A stretch of DNA of 64,000 nt from Paraburkholderia aspalathi (GTDB lineage: Bacteria; Pseudomonadota; Gammaproteobacteria; Burkholderiales; Burkholderiaceae). Numbering within the stretch: the first letter of the stretch is position 1; each line of letters opens with the position of its first letter. The notes beneath the pieces are model-generated. The model worked only from the letters and a program-made list of their open reading frames with translations. It did not search any database and was not told the origin of the DNA. Made by a program: the position numbers and the translations under genes. Of this stretch, positions 8,755 through 16,724 are shown one piece after another. The stretch is taken from NCBI RefSeq assembly GCF_900116445.1, contig NZ_FPBH01000007.1, forward strand, positions 1-64,000, given 5' to 3'.

Positions 8755-9345
8755 GTGTTGCGCTTGGTCCATTTAAATTCGATTGCTACAAGAAAGCGTA
8801 AAAGACTACTTGTTGCGATTCGTGCTCATAAGAATTTCCGTTCCACCTGGATTTGCCATAGTTGTGGGGTAGTGCAGCAACTGACAGTCGCAACGCAAGC
8901 TCGTCGGGACAGATTCTTCTCGACTTCTTCGACGATAAGATTGAATCGAAATATCAATTCGCTCTGCAAGGCTCATGGCGTACAAACGAATCTGACCGCG
9001 CTCGCGCTTCGACACTCTGCCGCGCAATCACTGGCCGACGCCGGACATAGCCGCGACAGCATACAGAGCTTTTTAGGGCACGCGAGCAAGCACACGGCGC
9101 AGCACTACATCGAGGCTAGTCCCAATCAAGCGGACGCGATAAACACCGCCTTAGGCGCATCAAAATTGTACGGAAAGCTGGTCGCCTTGGCGAACCGAGA
9201 CTTTGTCACTCTAGAAGACATCGAGCTTGCCGAGGAAGACAAGCAGGTGGGCGCGGTTGTAGGGGAACGTCTGGTATGGACACCTCATATGCCATTCACC
9301 AGTGACGTGCTCGTCGGTACATGCAATCACTATTTAAACGGTTGA
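8755..9345 (+). pseudogene. Tyrosine recombinase/integrase, C-terminal remnant
   Basis: The central part reads LTALALRHSAAQSLADAGHS, then SIQSFLGHASKHTAQHYIEAS, which is the catalytic end of a phage-type integrase: the R in ALRHSAA, the H in GHAS and the nucleophile Tyr in QHY. The catalytic core before it is missing; the preceding residues (RLLVAIRAHKNFRSTWICHS) look like unrelated or frameshifted sequence. It is therefore an inactive remnant. It lies just inside the left copy of the 500-bp repeat and supports past site-specific integration at this locus. Confidence 0.72.
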
Positions 9346-9366
9346 CTCTCCGAAGGACGTTGAAAG

Positions 9367-9499
9367 CAATGTCGATAAGGCCACGTCGGAGTTTTGTTTG
9401 TGCAAGCGGTCTGGACCGCCGGTCGTTACAATGAGAAAACTATTTGCAAGGGGTGTCTCAGGATGCCTTTGGCCGCTGTGAGGTGGCTTATCGACATTG
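9367..9499. promoter_or_regulatory. Promoter region of the subtilase gene, framed by inverted repeats
   Basis: CAATGTCGATAAGGCCAC (9367-9384) recurs inverted as GTGGCTTATCGACATTG (9483-9499) with a single-base bulge; the second arm runs into the GGAGG ribosome-binding site. Between them is the palindrome GCGGTC-tg-GACCGC (9406-9419) and a -10-like TACAAT (9427-9432). If the transcript starts upstream of 9367, the arms could pair and mask the ribosome-binding site. Otherwise they may be paired operators. Confidence 0.45.
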
Positions 9500-9506
9500 G
9501 AGGCCT

Positions 9507-11279
9507 ATGAAAACAGAAAAGAAAAGTTCCGGGATACTGAGGATCCGGCGTCCTCAGGCCGTTCCCACTCATCCGGGCGGCACTAAGCGTCGGGTGGCAA
9601 AACGTCCTGCTAGCAAAATTCTCCGCATGAGCAGCTCGGGCGGATCAGTTTTTAAGGAGATTGTGAAGCTCAATCCGGATCGGCCGGTCCGGCCGGCTTA
9701 CAGTGTTATCAGGCGTGAGAATTCGAAACTCAGGTCCCGCAAAGGAAGAGAGTACCCACTTGGCAACCTTGCCCATGAACGGACACCCTTTGCTGAGCTG
9801 CCTCAAAAGACCAGTTCGCCGAAGGTTCCAGCGTTCGTTCGCTACGCGCCAGGCGTTGAGGAAGTTGTGCAAAGTTCGCGAATGCTAGCCCAGGCGACAC
9901 TGAAGCTCAGCGCCGACGTCCAGTTCTCTGTATCAACTCCGACCGTCACAGGAAAGCGCCTCGCTCAGATTCAGGATGTGGATACCGTTTCAACTGACGA
10001 TTACTTTCCTGACTTACGGGTCCAGGAACGGCTAATTCATCGGATGGCCAAGCGTGGCTTCGCACTCGCGTACAGAGGCATGTTCACGTTGACTTTCAGC
10101 GGCTCAGTGCAGTTGATCGAACGTGAACTGGGAATACGCCTCTGGTTGCAGGTTAGCGACAACGTCGAATTGGCCGGTGGCCTTCGTAAGCCCTCTGGCC
10201 GTGGACCGCGGCGCCGGCCAGAAGATCTGTTTTTTGCCCCATGCAGACCAGAAGAGGAGGTGTCGAGAGTGGAAGGTATTGATTCCATCTACTTTCCGTC
10301 GCCCTTAGTCTGGGCGGCTGCAGTTCCCGTCGCAAGCTCCCCGCCTCCTGTTAGTTATCACTCGGCAGATAGCGCCGCGATTCGCGCGGCCCTCAACGTT
10401 CCGGAGATGGCCTATAAAGGTGAAGGTGTAAGCGTCGCGGTGATTGACTCTGGGTTCTGGATGCATCCCTTTTTTCAGGGGCGCCCCAATTACTGCCCAA
10501 CGCCGACGACCAGGTCGCCAAAACCCGGCGATGATCCGGTCGGACACGGCACCGCAATGGCTATGAATCTGTTTGCTACGGCACCGGACGCGACGCTGAA
10601 AGGATACCGACAGACAAGAGCGCCGGATAACGCGTTCGAAGACGCGATGAAAGGTAATCCCCACATCGTTTCTTGCTCGTGGGGTGTACCAACATACATT
10701 CCACTACAAATTCTCATTTTGCGCGCAATATCCTCGGGCATCATTGTCTTGTTCGCTGCTGGAAATGGATCGCCAGCGTGGCCAGGCAGCATGCCGGAGG
10801 TCATTTCCGTAGGTGGCGTTTATGTTGATAAACACAACCAACGTCACGCCAGCGACATGGCGAATGGGTACACAACTCCGAGCGGGCGAGCCGTTCCCGA
10901 CATTTGTGGTTTGTGCGGGATGAAACCCGAGGGCATACACATTGTGGCGCCGACGAGCCCTGGGAGCACATTCGATAAAAAGTTCGGGGGCGTATCGTGG
11001 CCGCTTTTCGATGAGACTGGGACTACAGACGGGTGGGTGGGAATCAGCGGAACGAGCAGCGCAACCGCTCAAGTCGCCGGAGTTGTTGCGTTGCTTATTG
11101 AGAAAGCGCAAGATGTGGGCAAGAAACTCGATCAAAACGCAGTAAAAAGCATATTGTGTGCCAGCGGACAGCAAGTTCTGTTTGGCAAAAGTGCTCAAGG
11201 ACAGCTTGCAGGGCCTAAACCGTCGGCCGCGTCAGGATCAGGCCTGACGGATGCTGCCGCAGCACTAGCACGAGTCTAG
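9507..11279 (+). CDS. Subtilisin-like serine protease (S8) with sedolisin-type propeptide-like N-domain, no signal peptide
   Basis: The ATG at 9507 follows GGAGG closely; a TTG frame start at 9444 is less likely. In this 590-residue protein the S8 triad is visible: Asp314 in VAVIDSG, His347 in GHGTA and Ser517 in SGTSSATAQVAG, with the oxyanion Asn420 in AAGNGSP. Residues 1-110 are basic and low-complexity. Residues about 130-215 (ending RGMFTLTFSGSVQLIERELG) resemble the propeptide fold of pro-kumamolisin/S8 enzymes. There is no Sec signal or membrane helix, so it should be cytoplasmic, which is unusual for a subtilase and typical of proteases in conflict systems. A small protein with a similar fold follows 71 bp downstream. 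Confidence 0.88.
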   Translation: MKTEKKSSGILRIRRPQAVPTHPGGTKRRVAKRPASKILRMSSSGGSVFKEIVKLNPDRPVRPAYSVIRRENSKLRSRKGREYPLGNLAHERTPFAELPQKTSSPKVPAFVRYAPGVEEVVQSSRMLAQATLKLSADVQFSVSTPTVTGKRLAQIQDVDTVSTDDYFPDLRVQERLIHRMAKRGFALAYRGMFTLTFSGSVQLIERELGIRLWLQVSDNVELAGGLRKPSGRGPRRRPEDLFFAPCRPEEEVSRVEGIDSIYFPSPLVWAAAVPVASSPPPVSYHSADSAAIRAALNVPEMAYKGEGVSVAVIDSGFWMHPFFQGRPNYCPTPTTRSPKPGDDPVGHGTAMAMNLFATAPDATLKGYRQTRAPDNAFEDAMKGNPHIVSCSWGVPTYIPLQILILRAISSGIIVLFAAGNGSPAWPGSMPEVISVGGVYVDKHNQRHASDMANGYTTPSGRAVPDICGLCGMKPEGIHIVAPTSPGSTFDKKFGGVSWPLFDETGTTDGWVGISGTSSATAQVAGVVALLIEKAQDVGKKLDQNAVKSILCASGQQVLFGKSAQGQLAGPKPSAASGSGLTDAAAALARV

Positions 11280-11283
11280 TCAA

Positions 11284-11350
11284 TAAGGGGAACTTGGGTA
11301 TAAAAGCACGTTCTATAATAGAACCAAACCCTCCAAAAGGAGGATCTGAC
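11284..11350 (+). promoter_or_regulatory. Intergenic palindrome with -10-like box and strong ribosome-binding site
   Basis: GTTCTATAATAGAAC (11310-11324) is a perfect 15-bp palindrome that contains TATAAT. It is followed by AAGGAGGAT at 11337-11345, a near-perfect Shine-Dalgarno seven bases before the GTG at 11351. This suggests the small protein can be expressed separately from, and more strongly than, the protease. No good -35 is visible. Confidence 0.45.
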
Positions 11351-11638
11351 GTGATTCATGCTACCGTTACCTTACTAGATTCGCTCGTTGACGAGCCTTT
11401 ACCGCAGCCTGAAAGGGCTGCGGAGCTCGCGCATGTGCTGGACAAACAGGGCTTCAATGTAGTTTACGAAGGCATGTACGGTGTCAGCGTAGAGGGTGAG
11501 CGCGAGGATTTCGAACGCGTTTTCGGTGTCAGCCCGGAGGAAGATGGGCCCTTTTCTGCCGAAATCACTGACTCCATCGACGAGTTGAAGGGTGTGGTTG
11601 GTCGTATTGACGTTGCGGGCGAAACCGAGTACTTCTGA
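11351..11638 (+). CDS. Small acidic propeptide-like protein (candidate inhibitor or immunity partner of the subtilase)
   Basis: GTG at 11351 is chosen because AAGGAGG lies seven bases upstream; a TTG at 11294 would add 19 residues with a poor site. The product has 95 residues and is acidic. Its core, RAAELAHVLDKQGFNVVYEG followed by MYGVSVEGEREDFERVFGVS, lines up with the subtilase N-domain segment HRMAKRGFALAYRGMFTLTF and SGSVQLIERELGI. Both follow the pattern of sedolisin/S8 propeptides (helix, G-F-x-V, strand, small loop, helix ending in F-G-V). Free-standing propeptide-like proteins are known to inhibit or help fold subtilases, so an inhibitor/chaperone or immunity role is the best inference. 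No direct homologue can be named. Confidence 0.72.
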   Translation: MIHATVTLLDSLVDEPLPQPERAAELAHVLDKQGFNVVYEGMYGVSVEGEREDFERVFGVSPEEDGPFSAEITDSIDELKGVVGRIDVAGETEYF

Positions 11639-11752
11639 CGTCGATCACTTGTACGGTGCCTCTGCCCGCTCGGCAGGCCGAAGGCGCCGTCGTCTGCGCC
11701 TTCTAGCGAATTCCCCACACGTCAATCAAGCAACGTCACTTCCCCCTTGCGA

Positions 11753-12628
11753 CTAGAGCGCGTCGTAAATGCGCTTGGCCACACCTGAATCGTCCAGATA
11801 CCCGACGATCCCGTGGTGATTGTCCGTCCAATTATCTACCGCCGAAGAATTCTCAATTTCGATGCTCCCTTCGGGGGCGGGGAAGTTAATGCTATCAAGT
11901 TCACGGAGCGCAACAATGTCGGCCTTGTCCCTCGCATTGAACCATGACTTGATCAACGAAGGCCGCTTCAGCGGCCTCAGCGCCTGCCGAATCCTCTGAA
12001 CGGCAAGCGGCGAACCTAACGTCACGTGAAGCGGCACCTGCCATCCCAGCCCCTCCGCATCCGATCGCAAGAGATTATAGGTGACGACAGTGCCGAGGGA
12101 GTGGCCCACGAGAACGAATTCCTCACCATTCCGAATTTCGCGCTTGACGATGTCATCAATCGAATCGCGCACTCCTGGGTTGCATAGATACGAGTAGACG
12201 TCGCGCGTAACTTGCGAAAGCGTCAGCCCGCTCACACCGGGAGTGACGTCAAGCAAACGCAACGCCGCTCTCAGCCAACCCCAGTCGCGAAATCCCTTTT
12301 CGATCGTGGGAGCATTCATCTCACGTGCAACTTCCTCATCCGTCACTGCTGCGGCGCATAGTTCTTCGAGCATATCGCGCTCAAAATCCATCTGGTTCTG
12401 ATTACCGTTTGCCCCCTTAAGGATGACGTCTACGTCTTCCTTCGGATTCGTCAGGTCATAAAGCACGTCGCCATAGTATGGAAAGACAATATCGGAAGGA
12501 GCAATAGGCATCCTCAAGCCGCTTTTCTCCAGCCCGCTTTGCCACGCATCGATCCACTGCTCCTTCAGTGTCGCTTGGTCTTTGCCCTCTTGGGACCGCC
12601 CATGTACGAATACGAGACGTTTGCTCAT
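11753..12628 (-). CDS. Alpha/beta-hydrolase fold serine hydrolase (lipase/esterase-like) coupled to the caspase gene
   Basis: A 291-residue protein with a beta-strand plus oxyanion segment at the start (KRLVFVHGRSQEGKD) and the nucleophile elbow VGHSLGT (Ser177). Candidate acid residues are Asp234/Asp237 in NARDKADIVAL, and the catalytic His is probably in NHHGIVGYL (271-272). There is no signal peptide, so it acts in the cytoplasm. Its ATG overlaps the stop of the caspase-like gene by four bases (ATGA), with an AAGGA site inside that gene, which implies translational coupling. Serine hydrolases of this kind are reported as effectors near caspase-like proteases in bacterial conflict operons; a substrate (lipid, ester or peptide) cannot be read off. 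Confidence 0.82.
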   Translation of the reverse strand: MSKRLVFVHGRSQEGKDQATLKEQWIDAWQSGLEKSGLRMPIAPSDIVFPYYGDVLYDLTNPKEDVDVILKGANGNQNQMDFERDMLEELCAAAVTDEEVAREMNAPTIEKGFRDWGWLRAALRLLDVTPGVSGLTLSQVTRDVYSYLCNPGVRDSIDDIVKREIRNGEEFVLVGHSLGTVVTYNLLRSDAEGLGWQVPLHVTLGSPLAVQRIRQALRPLKRPSLIKSWFNARDKADIVALRELDSINFPAPEGSIEIENSSAVDNWTDNHHGIVGYLDDSGVAKRIYDAL

Positions 12629-14472
12629 GACATTTCCTTAAAAAAGAGTGCCCTCAACTGGGCGACGCCAAGAGCGTCGAAGAGGGTCCAGACTGATGCC
12701 GCAAGGTGGTACTGCAGGGTGTCAAGTGGCGAGGCCACTTCTCCATGCGCAGCAAGCAAGCTCCATCCGTGCGACATCAGGGGGAACATGGGTGTTCCTG
12801 CATCGATAGCCGCGCCTTCGCCCGTCGCGCGAGCTGTCAAAAAACTAAAATCGAAGAACACGGCCCCGAACTGAAGAAGCACCGCTCGCTTTATTGATTC
12901 AATATCTACATGTCTGCCGAGCGCATTAAGCGCATACACGGTAGACAACACGATCGCAACATCAATTTTCCCTCTGCGCCGACAAACCGTCAGCAATCTA
13001 CCCACATCGAGCCTGTCGATGTCGAAAACACCGTGTCGAACCGATGCAGCGATCGCAGCTCGCAAACGCCGCTGATCGCCGGTGGGGGAACGGGACGTCG
13101 CCGCCATGTGGCGTCTCGTGGCTTCATAGGTAACAGCAATGATTTGACCATCGCTGACAACAACGGAGCATAGGTATCCGGGAACGGCGGGCAGGATGGC
13201 GCCCGTTCCGTCGTCGAATTCAAGTAAAACCGCAACCGGCGCCACCGGAGTCTCCTTGATTTCAACTATGTCGCCCCGAACCTTTATCCGCGATATGGAA
13301 AGCGCACATTTGACGTTGGCCCCGGATATCTTGAAGCCGCAGCCAATTTCTGGACGACCGCCTCGATCCCACACCGTGAGCAAAGTTGCGAGCGTTTGCC
13401 TGAAAGAAGTTACTTGCGACGAGTCATCTGCCCGATGTTCAAGGAGCTGATATAGATTCTTCCTGTTTCCTTCCAGCAATCCGTAAGTAACAGCCAGTGA
13501 GGCCAAGTCCGAAATCGAAATGGCCGTCTCTTCATAAAAGGTGGGCTGTTCTTCCCGCTCCACCAGATAAGATGTGTCGTCACGATTTGGCGGCCCAAGC
13601 CCTTGCCCGCCGTCTTCGATGTCAGGCCCAGTGCCAAATGCCACATCAGCAGCAGTCTCAAAGCCGTCCCGCAGCGGAGCAGAATAGCCGGCTTCGACTT
13701 CGGGCAATGCTGTCAATTGCGAAATCCACGCCTTCTCATCGGATGTCACGCGCGCCTCTGGCACCTGGACGACTTTTTTTCGATATGCCCTTCTGGCAAC
13801 CTCTCTTTCAAGAAAATTTCCAAGCCGTCTCGCCCTTACGAACCACAGCGGCCCCTGTTCATCCACGATATCAGGAAACTTTCCCTCCAGTGCCTCGAGG
13901 AGAACCTTGGTATAGACGGCCTGATACTGTGATGCGCTATCGTCGAAATTTTTTACTTCTGCTGCCGGCTCACCCAGTCGACAGGCAAAGAAAATATCGA
14001 CCTTGGAGCTGCTCGCCGCCCCAGAGAAGCTCGGAAAAATGACGCCTCCAACGACGCCTTGGGCCTGAATTGTTTCGGCCGCAGTGCGGCAAGCGTCGGA
14101 CAACAAAACGATGTGTGGTATCCCGCAGTTCCACGCACGGTCGACGCTCGCTTGCACGTTCACTGCCGCATTTCCATCCTCCGGAGCATCGCTGAGTAGC
14201 CAATACTCGCAGTAGTTGCGATTGACGCCGTGCCCCGAAAAATAGACCAATAACTGGTCGATGGTATCCCTGGCCACGAGATCCTTAACGGCTTGGAATA
14301 TCCTCAGAATGGTTACAGGTTGCCCCTCATCGGTTATCACCACCACAGTTGACGGGGCAAAGCCTTGAGCGAGAGCCCATCGCTCCATATCGCGTGCGCT
14401 CTTAACTGCCGTGTTCAGTTCAGGCAAGTTTCCCGTCTTATTCACACCAATCAAGACCGCTGCTCTCGTCAT
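12625..14472 (-). CDS. Caspase-like (peptidase C14) protein with long uncharacterised C-terminal region
   Basis: Residues 1-240 are a caspase-fold protease: it begins TRAAVLIGVNKTGNLPELN, and has the His in YFSGHGVN (His81) and the Cys in LLSDACRTAAE (Cys128), the expected dyad. The p10-like part (KVDIFFACRLGEPAAE, then YTKVLLEALEG) is also present. Residues about 300-615 match nothing I recognise: there is an all-alpha stretch around 310-370, a beta-rich stretch around 380-460, and then helices. There is no signal peptide. Many bacterial caspase-like proteins in defence loci cleave a partner or self-domain after infection sensing. It is the first gene of a two-gene operon with the GHSLG hydrolase, and is preceded by AGAGGG. 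Confidence 0.85.
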   Translation of the reverse strand: MTRAAVLIGVNKTGNLPELNTAVKSARDMERWALAQGFAPSTVVVITDEGQPVTILRIFQAVKDLVARDTIDQLLVYFSGHGVNRNYCEYWLLSDAPEDGNAAVNVQASVDRAWNCGIPHIVLLSDACRTAAETIQAQGVVGGVIFPSFSGAASSSKVDIFFACRLGEPAAEVKNFDDSASQYQAVYTKVLLEALEGKFPDIVDEQGPLWFVRARRLGNFLEREVARRAYRKKVVQVPEARVTSDEKAWISQLTALPEVEAGYSAPLRDGFETAADVAFGTGPDIEDGGQGLGPPNRDDTSYLVEREEQPTFYEETAISISDLASLAVTYGLLEGNRKNLYQLLEHRADDSSQVTSFRQTLATLLTVWDRGGRPEIGCGFKISGANVKCALSISRIKVRGDIVEIKETPVAPVAVLLEFDDGTGAILPAVPGYLCSVVVSDGQIIAVTYEATRRHMAATSRSPTGDQRRLRAAIAASVRHGVFDIDRLDVGRLLTVCRRRGKIDVAIVLSTVYALNALGRHVDIESIKRAVLLQFGAVFFDFSFLTARATGEGAAIDAGTPMFPLMSHGWSLLAAHGEVASPLDTLQYHLAASVWTLFDALGVAQLRALFFKEMS

Positions 14473-15133
14473 TGTCGCCCTCTGTTCTTAAGCGGTGCGG
14501 AGTTTGCTGACGTCGACGCGTTGAACGCCAGATATCGAGCGCGGCATTCAAAGCTCTCGTCTCGTCACCGTGGCCACGTCTAACACACACTGCGTCTAGC
14601 TCGTGGACTTGATTGAATAAACCAGCTGGCGCGCCTGTCAGGAATGCTGCAGACAACCTCACTTACACCGTCCGCCGACCCTACGCCGCAAAGCACAATG
14701 AGGCATGAATCAATGCCTTCTTTTCTCGCAAGCGAAGTTACTTTCGATCGTCGCCGTCGGTAGTTGCGTCTCCTCGTGCGATGCGCTGTTTCGACAACTC
14801 GACTACCCATGTTACCGCAATGCAAAGCGCAACATTCCGGGAATGGCGAAGCACATCGTTACAACACAAACTGCTAAGTGTCCGTTCACCAGGCTGAATG
14901 CGCGATTTTCGAGTAGCCGATGTAGCGTGCTAGCGTCGCTGTCGAGTACGAGTTCAGCGACTGCTTTCGAAGACCGCAAATCTAACTGTGCACAAATCTG
15001 CACGGGCAGATCTGATTCGCAGGACAAATGGTTGTCCCTGCTGACGGGGACTGCGTCAGCGCTTTGATGTTCTTGCTACTACACCACAAACGACGATGTC
15101 CAGTCGATAGATTGGTCGCTATTGAACAGCTCG
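14473..15133. other. Intergenic region, possibly a decayed gene
   Basis: Three short minus-strand frames follow each other here: 15027-14812 (TTG start, contains LDLRSSKAVAELVLDSDAST), then 14825-14580, then 14662-14438 (contains GLFNQVHELDAVCVRRG). Their order and coding-like composition suggest one gene of about 190 codons broken by two frameshifts, or a small adaptor gene too diverged to identify. I cannot assign it to a family. No clear terminator is visible. Confidence 0.3.
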
Positions 15134-16534
15134 TTAAGGCCTGTCTCGGCCTACTCCTTCAAGTTCTCCGGCACTGGGCGGATGGGTCGTCGACTCTGTG
15201 CTAGCCGGCGGACGTGCAACACGGTCGAATCCGGCAGCCATTAGAAAGTGCGTATATGCAAAATTTGCGACCTCTAGCAACCGCAGGCGGACCCCGTCTG
15301 GTTGCGGCCAGGTAGCTTTTGAAATGCCTTGCAACAACACACACGCCTCATCAACGATCTTGTCAAAAACTTTGGAGCCATCGCCCGAAGCTGCGTCGGG
15401 GTCGGCAGGTTTGTGAATCAGACAATAGATGGATGTAGCGTCAGATAGACCCAGGCCGGTCAAAGCAAACGCGGAGTCTCCAAAATGGCGTCGAACTACC
15501 GCCTGCGCTCCGAGGCGCAAGACAAACCGGAACGGCAAACCAGTTTGGATTGCCAGTAAAACCGGATCCATCCCAAGAAGCTGTTCGATTGACGTAACGC
15601 CTTCTGCGTTCAGTAGCGAAACTATCGGGCCGGTTACGCCTTCCAGCTTGATGAGCTGGTCTGGCTCCTCGTCGTCCCCGCTCTTCAGCAGACGCCCCAC
15701 CATACGCCGCAGCTGTTTGTTAATGAAGGCAACCGGCAGTACTCCAAGAGCAAATGCCACATTGACAGCAACGTTATCCGGTAATGCAAAAGTAAGTGCC
15801 GCAGCGATGGGAACAGCGAGAAGTGTACGCAACGAATACCAGTACACGTCAGCTACGTTCAGAATGCGTTTTCTCACGCTGTCGACGCAATCGCCTACTA
15901 CAAACAAATAGGCGCCGCAGATTGCACTCACGCTAAGGGCGACTTCATGCCCGGGCATTTTCCTGATGAGGTTGAAGACGTCGTTATCTGCTGGTAGCAA
16001 ATCTCTCAGGTTAACCAGTACCACGTAGTGGGCCCCGAACAGTATCGTTACCAGCAAGAATCCCAGAGGAATCACGAATGCCTGGAGACCGTACTGTTCT
16101 TTGTAGATCTCCTCAAATACCTGACCTGCGTTCGCCCATCTTTTTTGCTTTGCCTCATCTGTTTCAACGATAGGCTTGCCCCCGCTAAAGTATTGCAACG
16201 CCTTGGCGTCCTCACCTCGTCGATGCCAGAATTGCCAAAGATATTCAGAGAGCGCATCTTCCCATAGCTGATTCCGAAACTCGTCGTAGCGAGTCCACCA
16301 GCCATGGTCGATGAAACGGACGTACGGCGCCACCGCGAATGCTGTGGCGAAAACAGCCGAACAACCGGTAACCAACGCTACGCGTCCCGGCAGAACAAAA
16401 ACTAGCCAGAGCGCCGCAGATACCGCTGCTGTGCCCAGCACCACCGCTGACCAGATTACGTTTCCCTTGCGAGAATTAGGTGTCGACTCTTGGTTCTGTG
16501 ACATATTTTCTATTTCTATTTGCTTACTGTTCAT
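15134..16534 (-). CDS. Multi-pass membrane protein with a helix-hairpin-helix-like cytoplasmic segment (unknown function)
   Basis: A 466-residue protein with five to six predicted membrane helices: about 25-47, 50-70, 155-180, 205-222 and one or two in 240-275. A soluble segment (about 75-150) carries aromatic and charged residues. After the last helix comes IKLEGVTGPIVSLLNAEGVT followed by SIEQLLGMDPV, a pattern like the helix-hairpin-helix repeats seen in DUF4332-type sequences. The C-terminal 30 residues are low-complexity. GAGAAGG precedes the ATG at 16534. I do not recognise the family. Its place between a caspase/hydrolase operon and a phospholipase-like gene makes a membrane sensor or effector plausible, but that is inference. 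Confidence 0.65.
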   Translation of the reverse strand: MNSKQIEIENMSQNQESTPNSRKGNVIWSAVVLGTAAVSAALWLVFVLPGRVALVTGCSAVFATAFAVAPYVRFIDHGWWTRYDEFRNQLWEDALSEYLWQFWHRRGEDAKALQYFSGGKPIVETDEAKQKRWANAGQVFEEIYKEQYGLQAFVIPLGFLLVTILFGAHYVVLVNLRDLLPADNDVFNLIRKMPGHEVALSVSAICGAYLFVVGDCVDSVRKRILNVADVYWYSLRTLLAVPIAAALTFALPDNVAVNVAFALGVLPVAFINKQLRRMVGRLLKSGDDEEPDQLIKLEGVTGPIVSLLNAEGVTSIEQLLGMDPVLLAIQTGLPFRFVLRLGAQAVVRRHFGDSAFALTGLGLSDATSIYCLIHKPADPDAASGDGSKVFDKIVDEACVLLQGISKATWPQPDGVRLRLLEVANFAYTHFLMAAGFDRVARPPASTESTTHPPSAGELEGVGRDRP

Positions 16535-16679
16535 CGCGCCTTCTCTCTATTCGAGGCGGATTATCCAATCGCGCAGCAGACTAAACCTGTCGCTCTTTCC
16601 CCAAATTGGGCTCACGTCCTGCAACGTCGGATAACTTCCCGTGGCTCAGCCGGTTCTGCGCGTTCGCTGAGAAGGACTG

Positions 16680-16712
16680 CGTAAGGATGGCGATGATCTC
16701 GCCATCCTTACG
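16680..16712. terminator. Strong hairpin between the membrane-protein and DUF6765 genes
   Basis: CGTAAGGATGGCGA (16680-16693) and its exact reverse complement (16699-16712) form a 14-bp stem with a 5-nt loop, just downstream of the minus-strand DUF6765 gene. There is no T-tract, so it may be a processing or attenuation hairpin rather than a classical terminator. Confidence 0.5.
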
Positions 16713-16724
16713 CGCCTCACGGTG

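Noticed and set aside
8478..8801. Plus-strand frame crossing repeat copy 1 (and its shorter counterpart at 19731)
   Set aside because: Differences between the copies are mostly amino-acid changing and the frame ends differ, so the repeat looks non-coding.
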